Shown one piece after another: positions 6,107-13,152 of a stretch of 13,484 nt of DNA. The notes beneath the pieces are model-generated. The model made no database searches and was not told where the DNA came from. It saw only the letters and a list, made by a program, of their open reading frames with translations. Origin of the DNA: Oscillospiraceae bacterium (GTDB lineage Bacteria; Bacillota_A; Clostridia; Oscillospirales; Ruminococcaceae); NCBI GenBank assembly GCA_017440445.1, contig JAFSHE010000191.1, forward strand, positions 1 through 13,484, written 5' to 3'. A program made the translations under genes and the position numbers. Numbering within the stretch: the stretch's first letter is position 1; each line of letters begins with the position of its first letter.

Positions 6107-6565
6107 TTACAGGTAGATCTTCTTGGCTCTGTAAAGCACCATGAAGCTGTAATATCTTCTCATGTAGAAGTTGATGAACTGGAAACCGATACCGAACAGC
6201 GGAGGAAGGAACTCCAGGAAAACGATAAGGATTATCTGACCTGATGTATACGCTGTGGGATCAACTGTTACATCGGAATTCTGCATGATCATGTATGTAG
6301 TGTAGATAACGATGATAGCCTCGGGAACCATTACCCAGCCTCTGCCTGCGTTATAGCCATTGAAAAGGAGCAGACAGCCGATAAGAGAGATAAGCACGAT
6401 AAGGAAAATGAAAAATCCGCTGAATATCTCAAGATTGAAGTTTACGATAGCAACTGCTGTATAGAATACAAAGAAAGCAATAGCAAGGATACATGCACGG
6501 GTCTTGCCCTTTTCTGCGTCCTTGAGCCAGGCTCTGTGCTCATTAACTAATTTTGAATCTGCCAT
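6107..6565 (-). CDS. Hypothetical four-helix membrane protein
   Basis: A 152-residue protein of unknown function. A charged N-terminus (residues 1-23, NEHRAWLKDAEKGKTR) precedes four hydrophobic segments near 24-43, 46-68, 76-95 and 109-134, and a basic, aromatic C-terminus (MRRYYSFMVLYRAKKIYL) that probably lies in the cytoplasm. I see no family motif; small multi-pass proteins of this size are common in Clostridia. ATG start at 6565 with AAAGGA about 10 nt upstream. The gene is monocistronic: a strong promoter (6644-6672) and a strong terminator (6057-6089) bracket it. A 16-bp palindrome in the leader (6594-6609) suggests specific regulation. Confidence 0.8.
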   Translation of the reverse strand: MADSKLVNEHRAWLKDAEKGKTRACILAIAFFVFYTAVAIVNFNLEIFSGFFIFLIVLISLIGCLLLFNGYNAGRGWVMVPEAIIVIYTTYMIMQNSDVTVDPTAYTSGQIILIVFLEFLPPLFGIGFQFINFYMRRYYSFMVLYRAKKIYL

Positions 6566-6593
6566 AATGAAAAAATCCTTTCCAGAACACGCT

Positions 6594-6609
6594 ATGTAAT
6601 TGATTACAT
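6594..6609. promoter_or_regulatory. 16-bp palindrome (ATGTAAT-TG-ATTACAT), candidate operator
   Basis: Perfect 7-bp arms around a 2-bp centre, located in the leader of the four-helix membrane protein gene, about 28 nt past the predicted start and just before the ribosome binding site. It could be a repressor site or a weak RNA hairpin. No regulator can be named. Confidence 0.5.
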
Positions 6610-6643
6610 CTACACAGCTTTATATAGTCTATGTTCATATAAT

Positions 6644-6672
6644 ATTATACAACACATTGATGATACAGTCAA
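6644..6672 (-). promoter_or_regulatory. Strong sigma-A-type promoter of the four-helix membrane protein gene
   Basis: TTGACT, a 17-nt spacer and a consensus TATAAT on the minus strand, predicting a start near 6637 and a leader of about 72 nt. A second TTGACA lies further upstream (6681-6686) without a matching -10 box. Confidence 0.8.
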
Positions 6673-6743
6673 CACACTTTTGTCAAATTCGTTAAATTCC
6701 ATAAATCATTTCAATGGACTTTGGGAAATTCGACCATTAATGC

Positions 6744-7820
6744 TTAGTCAAGGAATACCCTCAGATTCTTGCTGCGGGAAGCCTGACGCAGCTTTCTCAG
6801 TGCCTTTGCCTCTATCTGGCGGATACGCTCTCTCGTTACCTTGAACTCCCTGCCTACCTCCTCAAGAGTGTGGGAGCGGTCGCTGCCTATGCCGTAGCGG
6901 AACTTCAGCACGTCACGCTCACGCTCGGGGAGAGTGTCAAGCGCCTTGTTAAGCTCGTCCTTGAACACCGCCTGCATAGCGCTGTCGATAGGTGCGGGAG
7001 CGTCCTCGTCGGGGATGAAGTCGCCAAGATAGCTGTCCTCCTCCTCGCCTACGGGAGCCTCAAGGGAAACAGGGTCCTGTGCGATGCGTACTATCTCACG
7101 AACTCGCTCGGGCTGCATGTTAAGCTCCTTTGCTACCTCCTCGATGGTAGGCTCATGACCGTTCTTGTGAAGCAGCAGGTTCTGCGCCTTCTTTACCTTT
7201 GTGATGGTCTCCACCATGTGAACGGGGATACGTATAGTTCTCGCCTGGTCTGCGATAGCCCTTGTGATGGACTGTCTTATCCACCATGTTGCGTAGGTGG
7301 AGAACTTGTACCCCTTTGTATGGTCGAACTTCTCAACAGCCTTGATAAGTCCGATATAGCCCTCCTGAATGAGGTCAAGGAAGGGCATGCCCCTGCCCAC
7401 ATAATGCTTTGCGATACTTACAACAAGGCGGAGGTTTGCCTCGATAAGCCTGTCACGGGCGGTCTCGTCGCCTGAGGTTATCTTCTCGGCGAGCTGTATC
7501 TCCTCCTCAGTTGAGAGCAGCGGGATACGGCCTATCTCCTTAAGATGTATCTTGACAGGGTCGTCCACTGCGATACCGTCAGCGGAATACTCTCCGTCAT
7601 CCTCAGTAAAATCAAGGGCATTGGTAAGGTCTGTATCTATATTGTAATCGTCAACTATCTCGATGTTATTGCTCTCGAAATCGTCATAGAGCTTATTTAT
7701 CTGTTCAACGTCGAAGTCAAGCTCCTCAAGGGCGTCTGTTATCTCCTTAGTGGTGAGCTTTCCGCTCTGCTTGCCGTGGTCAAGGAGTTCTGCAAGCACT
7801 GTTTTTGAATTATTAGCCAT
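6744..7820 (-). CDS. Second RpoD-type (sigma-70 family, group 1/2) sigma factor, divergent paralog
   Basis: A 358-residue complete primary-type sigma factor. Region 1.1-like N-terminus (1-58, [19 protein letters not shown]) and an acidic linker (59-87) lead to region 1.2 (88-115), region 2 with LRLVVSIAK (130-138), DLIQEG (149-154) and [17 protein letters not shown] (176-192), region 3 (200-270) and region 4 with TLEEVG...[18 protein letters not shown] (318-345). The DNA-reading helices of 2.4 and 4.2 match the neighbouring rpoD almost exactly, so similar promoter preference is expected. Differences fall at residues usually conserved in SigA: QEGYIGL instead of [22 protein letters not shown] instead of [15 protein letters not shown], and [14 protein letters not shown] at the end. 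Start chosen at ATG 7820 with AAAGGA 9 nt upstream; the longer GTG frame (7865) lacks a site. It lies 149 nt after rpoD; no convincing terminator follows. Confidence 0.93.
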   Translation of the reverse strand: MANNSKTVLAELLDHGKQSGKLTTKEITDALEELDFDVEQINKLYDDFESNNIEIVDDYNIDTDLTNALDFTEDDGEYSADGIAVDDPVKIHLKEIGRIPLLSTEEEIQLAEKITSGDETARDRLIEANLRLVVSIAKHYVGRGMPFLDLIQEGYIGLIKAVEKFDHTKGYKFSTYATWWIRQSITRAIADQARTIRIPVHMVETITKVKKAQNLLLHKNGHEPTIEEVAKELNMQPERVREIVRIAQDPVSLEAPVGEEEDSYLGDFIPDEDAPAPIDSAMQAVFKDELNKALDTLPERERDVLKFRYGIGSDRSHTLEEVGREFKVTRERIRQIEAKALRKLRQASRSKNLRVFLD

Positions 7821-7856
7821 TCTGTGAATTCCTTTCCTTTCAGCGTCACCGCCTGT

Positions 7857-7870
7857 GCGCCTCACGGCGC
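7857..7870 (-). other. GNRA-type hairpin in the leader between the two sigma genes
   Basis: GCGCC-GTGA-GGCGC on the minus strand: a 5-bp GC stem closed by a GTGA tetraloop, about 37 nt before the ATG of the downstream sigma gene. It has no T-run, so it is not a terminator. The rest of 7821-7969 shows no promoter I would defend (the best is a poor TTATTA-17-CATACT). Confidence 0.4.
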
Positions 7871-7969
7871 TGTACGGTAGTGCTTATTTTTTGGTACGTT
7901 TTGTCCTATGTAGTGATGCGTAGTATGCTATGCTGTGATGTTATTAATAATGCTCATGCTGTCGGCATA

Positions 7970-9061
7970 TCATTCAAGGAAATCCTTGAGCTTTCTGCTT
8001 CGTGTGGGATGGCGCAGCTTTCTCAGCGCCTTTGTTTCTATCTGACGGATACGCTCTCTTGTTACCTGGAACTCCTGTCCTACCTCCTCAAGGGTGCGCT
8101 GTCTGCCGTCAATAAGTCCGAAACGCAGGATTATTACACGCTTTTCCCTCTCAGTGAGAGTATCCAGTACCTCGCCCAGCATCTGACGCAGCACGCTGTT
8201 GCAAGCCTCGTCTGCGGGAGCGGGAGCGTCCTCGTCGGGGATGAAGTCGCCAAGATGGCTGTCCTCCTCCTCGCCGATGGGAGTTTCAAGAGAAACAGGG
8301 TCCTGTGCTATCCTGATTATCTCTCGTACCTTGTCGGTTGGCATTCCGAGCTGCTCGGCTATCTCGTCGTCGCTTGGCTCACAGCCGTTTTCGTGGAGAA
8401 GCTGGCTCTGCATCTTCTTTACCTTAGTGATGGTCTCCACCATGTGTACGGGGATACGGATAGTTCTCGCCTGGTCTGCGATGGCTCTTGTGATGGACTG
8501 TCTTATCCACCATGTTGCGTAGGTGGAGAACTTGAAGCCCTTTGTATAATCAAACTTGTCCACCGCCTTGATAAGGCCCAGATTGCCCTCCTGGATAAGG
8601 TCAAGGAACTGCATTCCACGTCTTACATACTTCTTTGCGATACTTACAACAAGTCTGAGGTTAGCCTCGCTCAGGCGCTTTTTAGCAGCGGGGTCGCCTG
8701 TTGCCATGCGCTCTGCAAGCTTTATCTCCTCCTCGGTGGTAAGCAGCGGGATACGGCCTATCTCCTTAAGATACAGCTTTACAGAGTCATCCGCAAGCAT
8801 TCCGTCGGAGTCGTAGGAATCATCGTAATCCTCGCTCTCAGCGAATTCAAGGATATTCTCGATGTCAAGGTCAGCCGTATAGTCGTCAACTATCTTTATG
8901 CTGAGATTGTCAAGCTCCTCATAAAGCGCATTTATCTGCTCTGCGTCAAAATTCAGCTCCTCAAATACATCGGTTATCTCCTTTGCGGTGAGGCTGCCCT
9001 TCTGCTTTCCGTGGGCGAGCAGCTCACGCAGTGCCGCTGAATTGGTGGTGTTTTCGCTCAT
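7970..9061 (-). CDS. rpoD: Primary RNA polymerase sigma factor RpoD/SigA
   Basis: A 363-residue housekeeping sigma factor that directs core RNA polymerase to TTGACA/TATAAT promoters. Domain order: region 1.1 (about 1-60), a very acidic stretch (61-92), region 1.2 (93-122), region 2 with [16 protein letters not shown] (135-150), [19 protein letters not shown] (154-172) and the -10-reading [17 protein letters not shown] (181-197), region 3 (205-290, including [20 protein letters not shown]), and region 4 with [16 protein letters not shown] and the -35-reading helix [19 protein letters not shown] (333-351), ending [10 protein letters not shown] as in SigA. Of the two sigma genes this is the closer to canonical SigA and the one coupled to dnaG: its ATG overlaps the dnaG stop as ATGA (9058-9061). 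GGAG lies 11 nt upstream, inside dnaG. Confidence 0.96.
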   Translation of the reverse strand: MSENTTNSAALRELLAHGKQKGSLTAKEITDVFEELNFDAEQINALYEELDNLSIKIVDDYTADLDIENILEFAESEDYDDSYDSDGMLADDSVKLYLKEIGRIPLLTTEEEIKLAERMATGDPAAKKRLSEANLRLVVSIAKKYVRRGMQFLDLIQEGNLGLIKAVDKFDYTKGFKFSTYATWWIRQSITRAIADQARTIRIPVHMVETITKVKKMQSQLLHENGCEPSDDEIAEQLGMPTDKVREIIRIAQDPVSLETPIGEEEDSHLGDFIPDEDAPAPADEACNSVLRQMLGEVLDTLTEREKRVIILRFGLIDGRQRTLEEVGQEFQVTRERIRQIETKALRKLRHPTRSRKLKDFLE

Positions 9062-10812
9062 TTGTTCTTTTTCTCCTTTTGCTTTTGTACGAATGCCAGC
9101 AGCTCATCTGTACTCATGCTGCCTGCGTCTTTTTTTTCTGCGCCCTCGCTGTACTCGTTGAGTGTTTTTATATAATCACCGAGAACGTCAGTATCATGCG
9201 AAAAAATCGCAAAATCGTTAAGTATACCTGTTATCCTGCCCATTTCAGAGCCGTCAAATTCCTCGTTGAAGCCTGCCATTTCAAGGCTGAGCCCCGCTTC
9301 GAGGCGGTTTTTCATAAAATCAAACACACGTCTGTTGAAATCCGTAGCAAAGCCGCCCTTAAGCTCCCTTTCGATGTAGCCGAGCTTTTCGGGGTTGTTG
9401 TACAGAAAGCACAGTATTCCGCGCTCCGCCTTTTCCTCCCTCGGGAGCTTTGCGGACTGCGGATTTATCTTATCCGTATTACGGGGATGTATCAGATTAT
9501 TAGTCTCGTCACGCTTGCTGCGCTTCATGCGGCGCTCCATCTCGCTCTTTACGGCGAAGCGGACTGTTTCCGCAGGAATTCCCGCTGTTTCAGCGGTGCG
9601 GGAGATATACACATCCCTGTCGAGAGGGTTGCTTATCTGCGCAAGGAATACCACCGCTCTTTTCAGATAAGTGGAGCGGTCCTCGTCCTTGTTTGTAAGG
9701 TCAAGACCGTTTCCCAGCTTTGAAAGCTCGTAATCGATGGCGCCGCCCGAGCTTTCCAGCAGATGTGCGAAGGCCTCTGCACCGTATTTTGTGATGAACT
9801 CGTCAGGGTCCTTTGCGCCTGTCATTTTAAGCACACGTGCCTTTACTCCTGCCTCGGTAAGCAGGTTTATTCCCTTGGAGGCTGCCTTTTGCCCGGGGCC
9901 GTCCGAGTCGTAGGAGAGGATGACCTCGCTCTTTCCCATGCGCCCGATAAGCCGTGCCTGGTTTGCGGTTATGGCTGTACCGAGGGTCGCCACCGCACTG
10001 TTGAAGCCCGCCTGATGCATGGCGATAACGTCCATGTAGCCCTCGCAGAGGATGAAGTAATCCGCCTTTGAGTTTTTGGCGTAGTTCAGCGCAAAAAGCG
10101 TTTCACGCTTCTGGAAAACAAAGGTCTCATCACTGTTGAGGTACTTCGCAGGCGAGTCCGGGTCGAGGGTACGTCCGCCGAAAGCGATAACGTTTCCCCT
10201 CGTGTCGAATATCGGGAACATAACACGGTTTCTGAACTTGTCATAAACACGGTTGTTGTTACGTGCAAGCAGTGCGCCCTGCACAAGCTCGTCATCCGAG
10301 AAGCCCTTGCTCCTCATGTAGAAGTGCAGCTTATGGTAATCATTCGGTGCAAAGCCTATTCCGAAGCGCTTTATCGTATGCAGGGAGAGGTTTCTTCCAG
10401 TGATGTAGTTGTAGCCCGCTCTCCCCTCCTCGGAAAATAGCATCTCGTGGAAGAACTTTCCCGCAGTGCGGTTCATCTCGTAAAGCCGCTGGCGAAGCCG
10501 TGCGGAGCCGTCGTCCCTGTCCTCGGGCATTGCCATGCCCGCACGCTGCGCAAGAAAGCGCACCGACTCCATATAGTCAAGATTTTCTATATTCTTTATA
10601 AATGTGACCACATCGCCGCCTGCTCCGCAGCCGAAGCAGTAGAAGCTCTGTGTATCGGGGTATATGTGGCAGGAGGGCGTTCTCTCGGAATGGAACGGAC
10701 AGCGGCAGGAATAGGTACTTCCCGAACGCTTGAGCTCCACATAGCCCTGTACTACCGAAACTATGTCGTTATTGTCACGAAGCTCCCTCAGGAAACCGTC
10801 AGGCAGAGCCAT
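9058..10812 (-). CDS. dnaG: DNA primase DnaG
   Basis: A 584-residue primase that makes RNA primers at the replication fork together with the DnaB-type helicase. The N-terminal CHC2 zinc domain shows C38-x2-H41 and C59-x2-C62. The catalytic core follows, with a TOPRIM fold: Glu257 in CEGYMD and Asp302-x-Asp304 in YDSDG bind metal. The RNA polymerase domain start ([10 protein letters not shown], 135-143) and FGGRTLD (211-217) are typical. Residues about 440-584 form the less conserved helicase-binding region. Start chosen at ATG 10812 with AAAGGAG 8 nt upstream; an in-frame GTG three codons earlier overlaps that site. It lies 35 nt after dgt and overlaps rpoD by 4 nt, the classic macromolecular-synthesis order. 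Confidence 0.97.
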   Translation of the reverse strand: MALPDGFLRELRDNNDIVSVVQGYVELKRSGSTYSCRCPFHSERTPSCHIYPDTQSFYCFGCGAGGDVVTFIKNIENLDYMESVRFLAQRAGMAMPEDRDDGSARLRQRLYEMNRTAGKFFHEMLFSEEGRAGYNYITGRNLSLHTIKRFGIGFAPNDYHKLHFYMRSKGFSDDELVQGALLARNNNRVYDKFRNRVMFPIFDTRGNVIAFGGRTLDPDSPAKYLNSDETFVFQKRETLFALNYAKNSKADYFILCEGYMDVIAMHQAGFNSAVATLGTAITANQARLIGRMGKSEVILSYDSDGPGQKAASKGINLLTEAGVKARVLKMTGAKDPDEFITKYGAEAFAHLLESSGGAIDYELSKLGNGLDLTNKDEDRSTYLKRAVVFLAQISNPLDRDVYISRTAETAGIPAETVRFAVKSEMERRMKRSKRDETNNLIHPRNTDKINPQSAKLPREEKAERGILCFLYNNPEKLGYIERELKGGFATDFNRRVFDFMKNRLEAGLSLEMAGFNEEFDGSEMGRITGILNDFAIFSHDTDVLGDYIKTLNEYSEGAEKKDAGSMSTDELLAFVQKQKEKKNK

Positions 10813-10847
10813 AGAAAACACTCCTTTCCGAGTATACTGAAACTATA

Positions 10848-11867
10848 TCAGAGCTTTGCAGCTCCTCCTGCCCATCCCTTAGGCAGGCATATCTCCTTGA
10901 AGAGATTAACAGCGTAATCATCGGTCATTCCGCTGATGAAATCACCCGCCGCCACGGGGAGAGAATACTCCTCCGCAAGCCGCCTGTACAGCGCAGGCAT
11001 CTTATCGGGATTTTTCGTGAAAAACTCAAACAGAAACTCTATAATGTGATTTGCCTTGTCCTTTTCCGCAACGGTAGGCGCAGCCCTGTACACCCGCTGA
11101 AACATGAACTCCCGCAGCTCGTCGTGAGCCTGCTTTACCGTTTCGTCCATGCCGATATGCTCCGCTCCGTGCTGCACGATAGAGCGCACAAGCGTGGATA
11201 TCCTCTCGGATTTGGTGCGTCCAAGCACCCCGACAGGCTCCTGCGGCAGGTCGCTGTCCTTTATAACTCCGCCACGGATGGCGTCCTCTATATCATGATT
11301 GATGTAGGCTATCTTGTCGCAGTAGCGCACCACCATCCCCTCACGGGTGAAAGGCTCGGGGACGTTGCCCGAGGTGGTGTGTCCCACGATGCCGTCAATC
11401 ACCTCTGCGGTGAGGTTAAGGCCTTTTCCGTCCTTCTCGATAAGCTCCACCTCACGCTTTCCCTGAACATTATGGGAAAAACCATCGGGAAGCAGCTTTG
11501 CAAGCGCCCTCTCCCCGTCATGCCCGAAGGGAGTATGGCCAAGGTCGTGACCCAGTGCGATAGCCTCGGTAAGGTCCTCGTTAAGTCCCAGTGAGCATGC
11601 CACAGTGCGTGATATCTGACTTACCTCCAGCGTATGGGTAAGCCTTGTGCGGTAGTGGTCGGAGTGCGGTATCAGGAACACCTGCGTCTTGTGCTTAAGC
11701 CGTCTGAATGCGTTGCAGTGGATTATCCTGTCACGGTCACGCTGAAAATCCGTGCGGAAATCACAGGGCTGCTCATACACCGCCCTGCCACGGCTGTCGC
11801 AGGACTTACATGCGTACTCGCTGAGAATACGCTGTTCGTTTTCCATTATCCGTTCACGAGGAAGCAT
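10848..11867 (-). CDS. dgt: Deoxyguanosinetriphosphate triphosphohydrolase-like protein (Dgt, HD domain)
   Basis: A 339-residue HD-superfamily enzyme that removes triphosphate from dGTP or other dNTPs, giving deoxynucleoside and PPPi, and so tunes dNTP pools. Visible: the N-terminal family motif CDFRTDFQRDRDRIIHCNAFRRLKHKTQVF (within 35-64), metal-binding His78 (LTHTLEV), His107-Asp108 (GHDLGHTPFGH) and Asp184 (YCDKIAYINHDIEDA). Length fits the bacterial type-2 dGTPase-like group rather than the 505-residue E. coli Dgt. The start is uncertain: ATG 11867 has a weak GGGGTG 5 nt upstream and aligns with the family; ATG 11882 (five residues longer) and ATG 11846 have no binding site. It heads the dgt-dnaG-rpoD cluster, behind a structured leader. 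Confidence 0.92.
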   Translation of the reverse strand: MLPRERIMENEQRILSEYACKSCDSRGRAVYEQPCDFRTDFQRDRDRIIHCNAFRRLKHKTQVFLIPHSDHYRTRLTHTLEVSQISRTVACSLGLNEDLTEAIALGHDLGHTPFGHDGERALAKLLPDGFSHNVQGKREVELIEKDGKGLNLTAEVIDGIVGHTTSGNVPEPFTREGMVVRYCDKIAYINHDIEDAIRGGVIKDSDLPQEPVGVLGRTKSERISTLVRSIVQHGAEHIGMDETVKQAHDELREFMFQRVYRAAPTVAEKDKANHIIEFLFEFFTKNPDKMPALYRRLAEEYSLPVAAGDFISGMTDDYAVNLFKEICLPKGWAGGAAKL

Positions 11868-11893
11868 AGCAACACCCCACATTCGTTATCAGC

Positions 11894-11996
11894 GGCAGGC
11901 AGATACACCCACCTGCCCCATAAAAGACGAGATAACGCGCCCGTTTACGAACGCGTTTTGCCTCAATATATTCTGACGGATATCCAAATGATATCC
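11894..11996 (-). promoter_or_regulatory. Structured leader of the dgt-dnaG-rpoD cluster (three inverted repeats)
   Basis: Within a leader of about 145 nt lie three clean inverted repeats: GGATATC-5-GATATCC (11978-11996), AACGCG-12-CGCGTT (11934-11957, with a nested CGT-tt-ACG) and GGCAGG-12-CCTGCC (11894-11917). None is followed by a T-run, so they are not terminators. They resemble no riboswitch or T-box I recognise. They could be protein-binding RNA or DNA sites, or a small RNA. Confidence 0.45.
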
Positions 11997-12017
11997 CTGC
12001 AAAAATCTTCTTCTATA

Positions 12018-12046
12018 ATTATATACAGACTTCGACCCGCTTAAAC
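12018..12046 (-). promoter_or_regulatory. Candidate promoter of the dgt-dnaG-rpoD cluster
   Basis: A consensus TATAAT (12018-12023) with a poor -35 (GTTTAA at 17-nt spacing, or TTTAAG at 16) just downstream of the YigZ-family gene. Predicted start near 12011. The -10 box is strong, the -35 weak; read-through from upstream is also possible because no terminator follows the YigZ-family gene. Confidence 0.5.
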
Positions 12047-12067
12047 CTTTTTCTCAGAATATTTTTG

Positions 12068-12694
12068 TTAATTCTGCGCAAAATCGAAGTTTATTTTTTG
12101 TACACTCTGCACATCTACGTTTCCGTTACAGGTATCGACAAGCTTTGATCTCAGATTTTCCGAGCTTTCCTCACGGATGAACAGCGATATCTTCACGTTG
12201 TCCTCGAACCTTTCCTCGGTCACTCTCGCATCGAACTCCACGAACACCTGCGGAAGCCTTCCGTACAGCCCGTAATCCACCGTGACCAGAAGCTCCTCAG
12301 CCGCCGCCATGCACTTTATCTGAGCTGCGTCCACTGCGTCCTTTGCGCCCTTTGTATAGGCACGGACAAGTCCGCCTGCGCCAAGCATTATTCCGCCGAA
12401 ATAGCGTGTAACGACACAGCACACATCGGTCAGTCCCTCCTTGCGCAGCACCTCGTAAATAGGAACTCCCGCAGTGCCGCCAGGCTCCCCGTCGTCGCTG
12501 TGACGTGCGGCGTTATTCTCCCGCAGGATGTACGCATAACAGTTGTGAGTAGCCTTACGGTGCATGGCACGTATCTGCTCGATAAAAGCTATCGCCTGCT
12601 CCTCAGTCTGCACAGGACAGAGGTAGCCTATGAACTCGCTCTTTTTTTCGATAAATTTCGCCTCGCATGGCGCAGCGATGGTCTTGTATTCCAT
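12068..12694 (-). CDS. YigZ/IMPACT family protein (UPF0029)
   Basis: A 208-residue protein with the two-domain layout of bacterial IMPACT-family members. The N-terminal domain (1-125) carries the family motifs KKSEFIGYL (17-25), HNCYAYIL (50-57), SDDGEPGGTAGVPI (66-79) and VVTRYFGGIMLGAGGLVRAY (94-113). The C-terminal domain (about 135-205) matches the ferredoxin-like DUF1949 region. Eukaryotic IMPACT regulates GCN2; the bacterial role is not settled, with translation regulation and peptidase claims for some members. Start chosen at ATG 12694, with AAGGG about 8 nt upstream; the GTG three codons earlier touches that site. It lies downstream of the rpmE terminator, so it needs its own promoter, which I could not place. 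Known as yigZ or yvyE in other species. Confidence 0.93.
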   Translation of the reverse strand: MEYKTIAAPCEAKFIEKKSEFIGYLCPVQTEEQAIAFIEQIRAMHRKATHNCYAYILRENNAARHSDDGEPGGTAGVPIYEVLRKEGLTDVCCVVTRYFGGIMLGAGGLVRAYTKGAKDAVDAAQIKCMAAAEELLVTVDYGLYGRLPQVFVEFDARVTEERFEDNVKISLFIREESSENLRSKLVDTCNGNVDVQSVQKINFDFAQN

Positions 12695-12748
12695 AGAGTA
12701 CACCCTTTATTAATTGAAATGTGACGAAATATTTTCTTTACTTAGATG

Positions 12749-12770
12749 CACGGCAAGCCGTGTCCCTACA
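12749..12770 (-). repeat. Possible remnant of a palindromic interspersed repeat
   Basis: Hairpin CACGGC-AA-GCCGTG (12749-12762) continued on the plus strand by TCCCTACA. On the minus strand this reads TGTAGGGACACGGCTTGCCG. It looks like one and a half arms of a longer palindrome (TGTAGGGACACGGC...). There is no T-run; function unknown. Confidence 0.35.
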
Positions 12771-12790
12771 CGAAAACCCGCAAATAACGC

Positions 12791-12825
12791 AAAAACTCAC
12801 GCACAACTGATTATGCGTGAGTTTT
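12791..12825 (-). terminator. Strong intrinsic terminator of rpmE
   Basis: Perfect 12-bp inverted repeat AAAACTCACGCA / TGCGTGAGTTTT (12792-12803 and 12814-12825) with a 10-nt loop, followed on the minus strand by TTTTTGCG. It lies 27 nt beyond the rpmE stop. The T-rich end on the other strand is shorter, so it is at best weakly bidirectional. Confidence 0.88.
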
Positions 12826-12852
12826 GGTTATACTGCAATTAAAAAATCACAA

Positions 12853-13056
12853 TTACTTGCCGATGTTGTAACGCTTCTTGAATCTGTCTACACGTCCGCC
12901 TGTATCAACCAGCTTCTGCTTACCAGTGAAGAAGGGGTGGCACTTGGAGCAGATCTCTACTCTGATATCACCCTTTGTGGAGCGTGTCTCGATCTCGTTA
13001 CCGCAAGCACATCTGATAACAGCAGCTTCGTATGCGGGATGGATTCCTTCCTTCAT
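12853..13056 (-). CDS. rpmE: 50S ribosomal protein L31 (zinc-binding C+ type)
   Basis: A 67-residue large-subunit ribosomal protein located at the inter-subunit bridge. It begins MKEGIHPAY and has the two cysteine pairs Cys16-x-Cys18 and Cys36-x2-Cys39 that bind zinc in the C+ form, then [20 protein letters not shown] (37-56), typical of bL31. Start chosen at ATG 13056 because GAGGTG lies about 6 nt upstream; the GTG at 13065 is part of that binding site. It has its own promoter and terminator, so it is monocistronic. A 15-bp palindrome over the predicted transcription start suggests repression, conceivably by a zinc-responsive Fur-family protein. Confidence 0.97.
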   Translation of the reverse strand: MKEGIHPAYEAAVIRCACGNEIETRSTKGDIRVEICSKCHPFFTGKQKLVDTGGRVDRFKKRYNIGK

Positions 13057-13089
13057 GTATGTCACCTCAATCCGTAATTAAAATTACTC

Positions 13090-13104
13090 ATTACAAGTTG
13101 TAAT
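13090..13104. promoter_or_regulatory. 7-1-7 palindrome (ATTACAA-g-TTGTAAT) over the rpmE start site, candidate operator
   Basis: Perfect 7-bp arms with a single central base, touching the -10 box (13103-13108) and covering the predicted start near 13096. The 7-1-7 layout is that of Fur-family boxes (Fur, PerR, Zur), though the base sequence does not exactly match a consensus I know. In RNA it could only form a weak hairpin. Confidence 0.5.
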
Positions 13105-13131
13105 TATATCATACTTTTTTCTAAATTGCAA
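13103..13131 (-). promoter_or_regulatory. Strong sigma-A-type promoter of rpmE
   Basis: TTGCAA, a 17-nt spacer and a consensus TATAAT preceded by TGA (extended -10). The predicted leader is about 40 nt. It lies 22 nt or more downstream of the phosphohexomutase stop. Confidence 0.82.
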
Positions 13132-13152
13132 TAGGTTTTTTAAAAAATTTTC

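Noticed and set aside
7880..9040. A 386-codon plus-strand open frame opposite rpoD
   Set aside because: It is the antisense shadow of rpoD. A similar shadow at 6870-7475 opposite the paralog has the same cause (shared codon bias). Neither has a ribosome binding site or a sensible protein composition.
9031..9723. A 230-codon plus-strand open frame opposite the 3' end of dnaG
   Set aside because: Antisense to dnaG, which has all expected motifs; no start signal.
12055..12078. Terminator after the YigZ-family gene (CAGAAT/ATTCTG)
   Set aside because: Only a 6-bp AT-rich stem followed by an A-rich, not T-rich, stretch on the minus strand.
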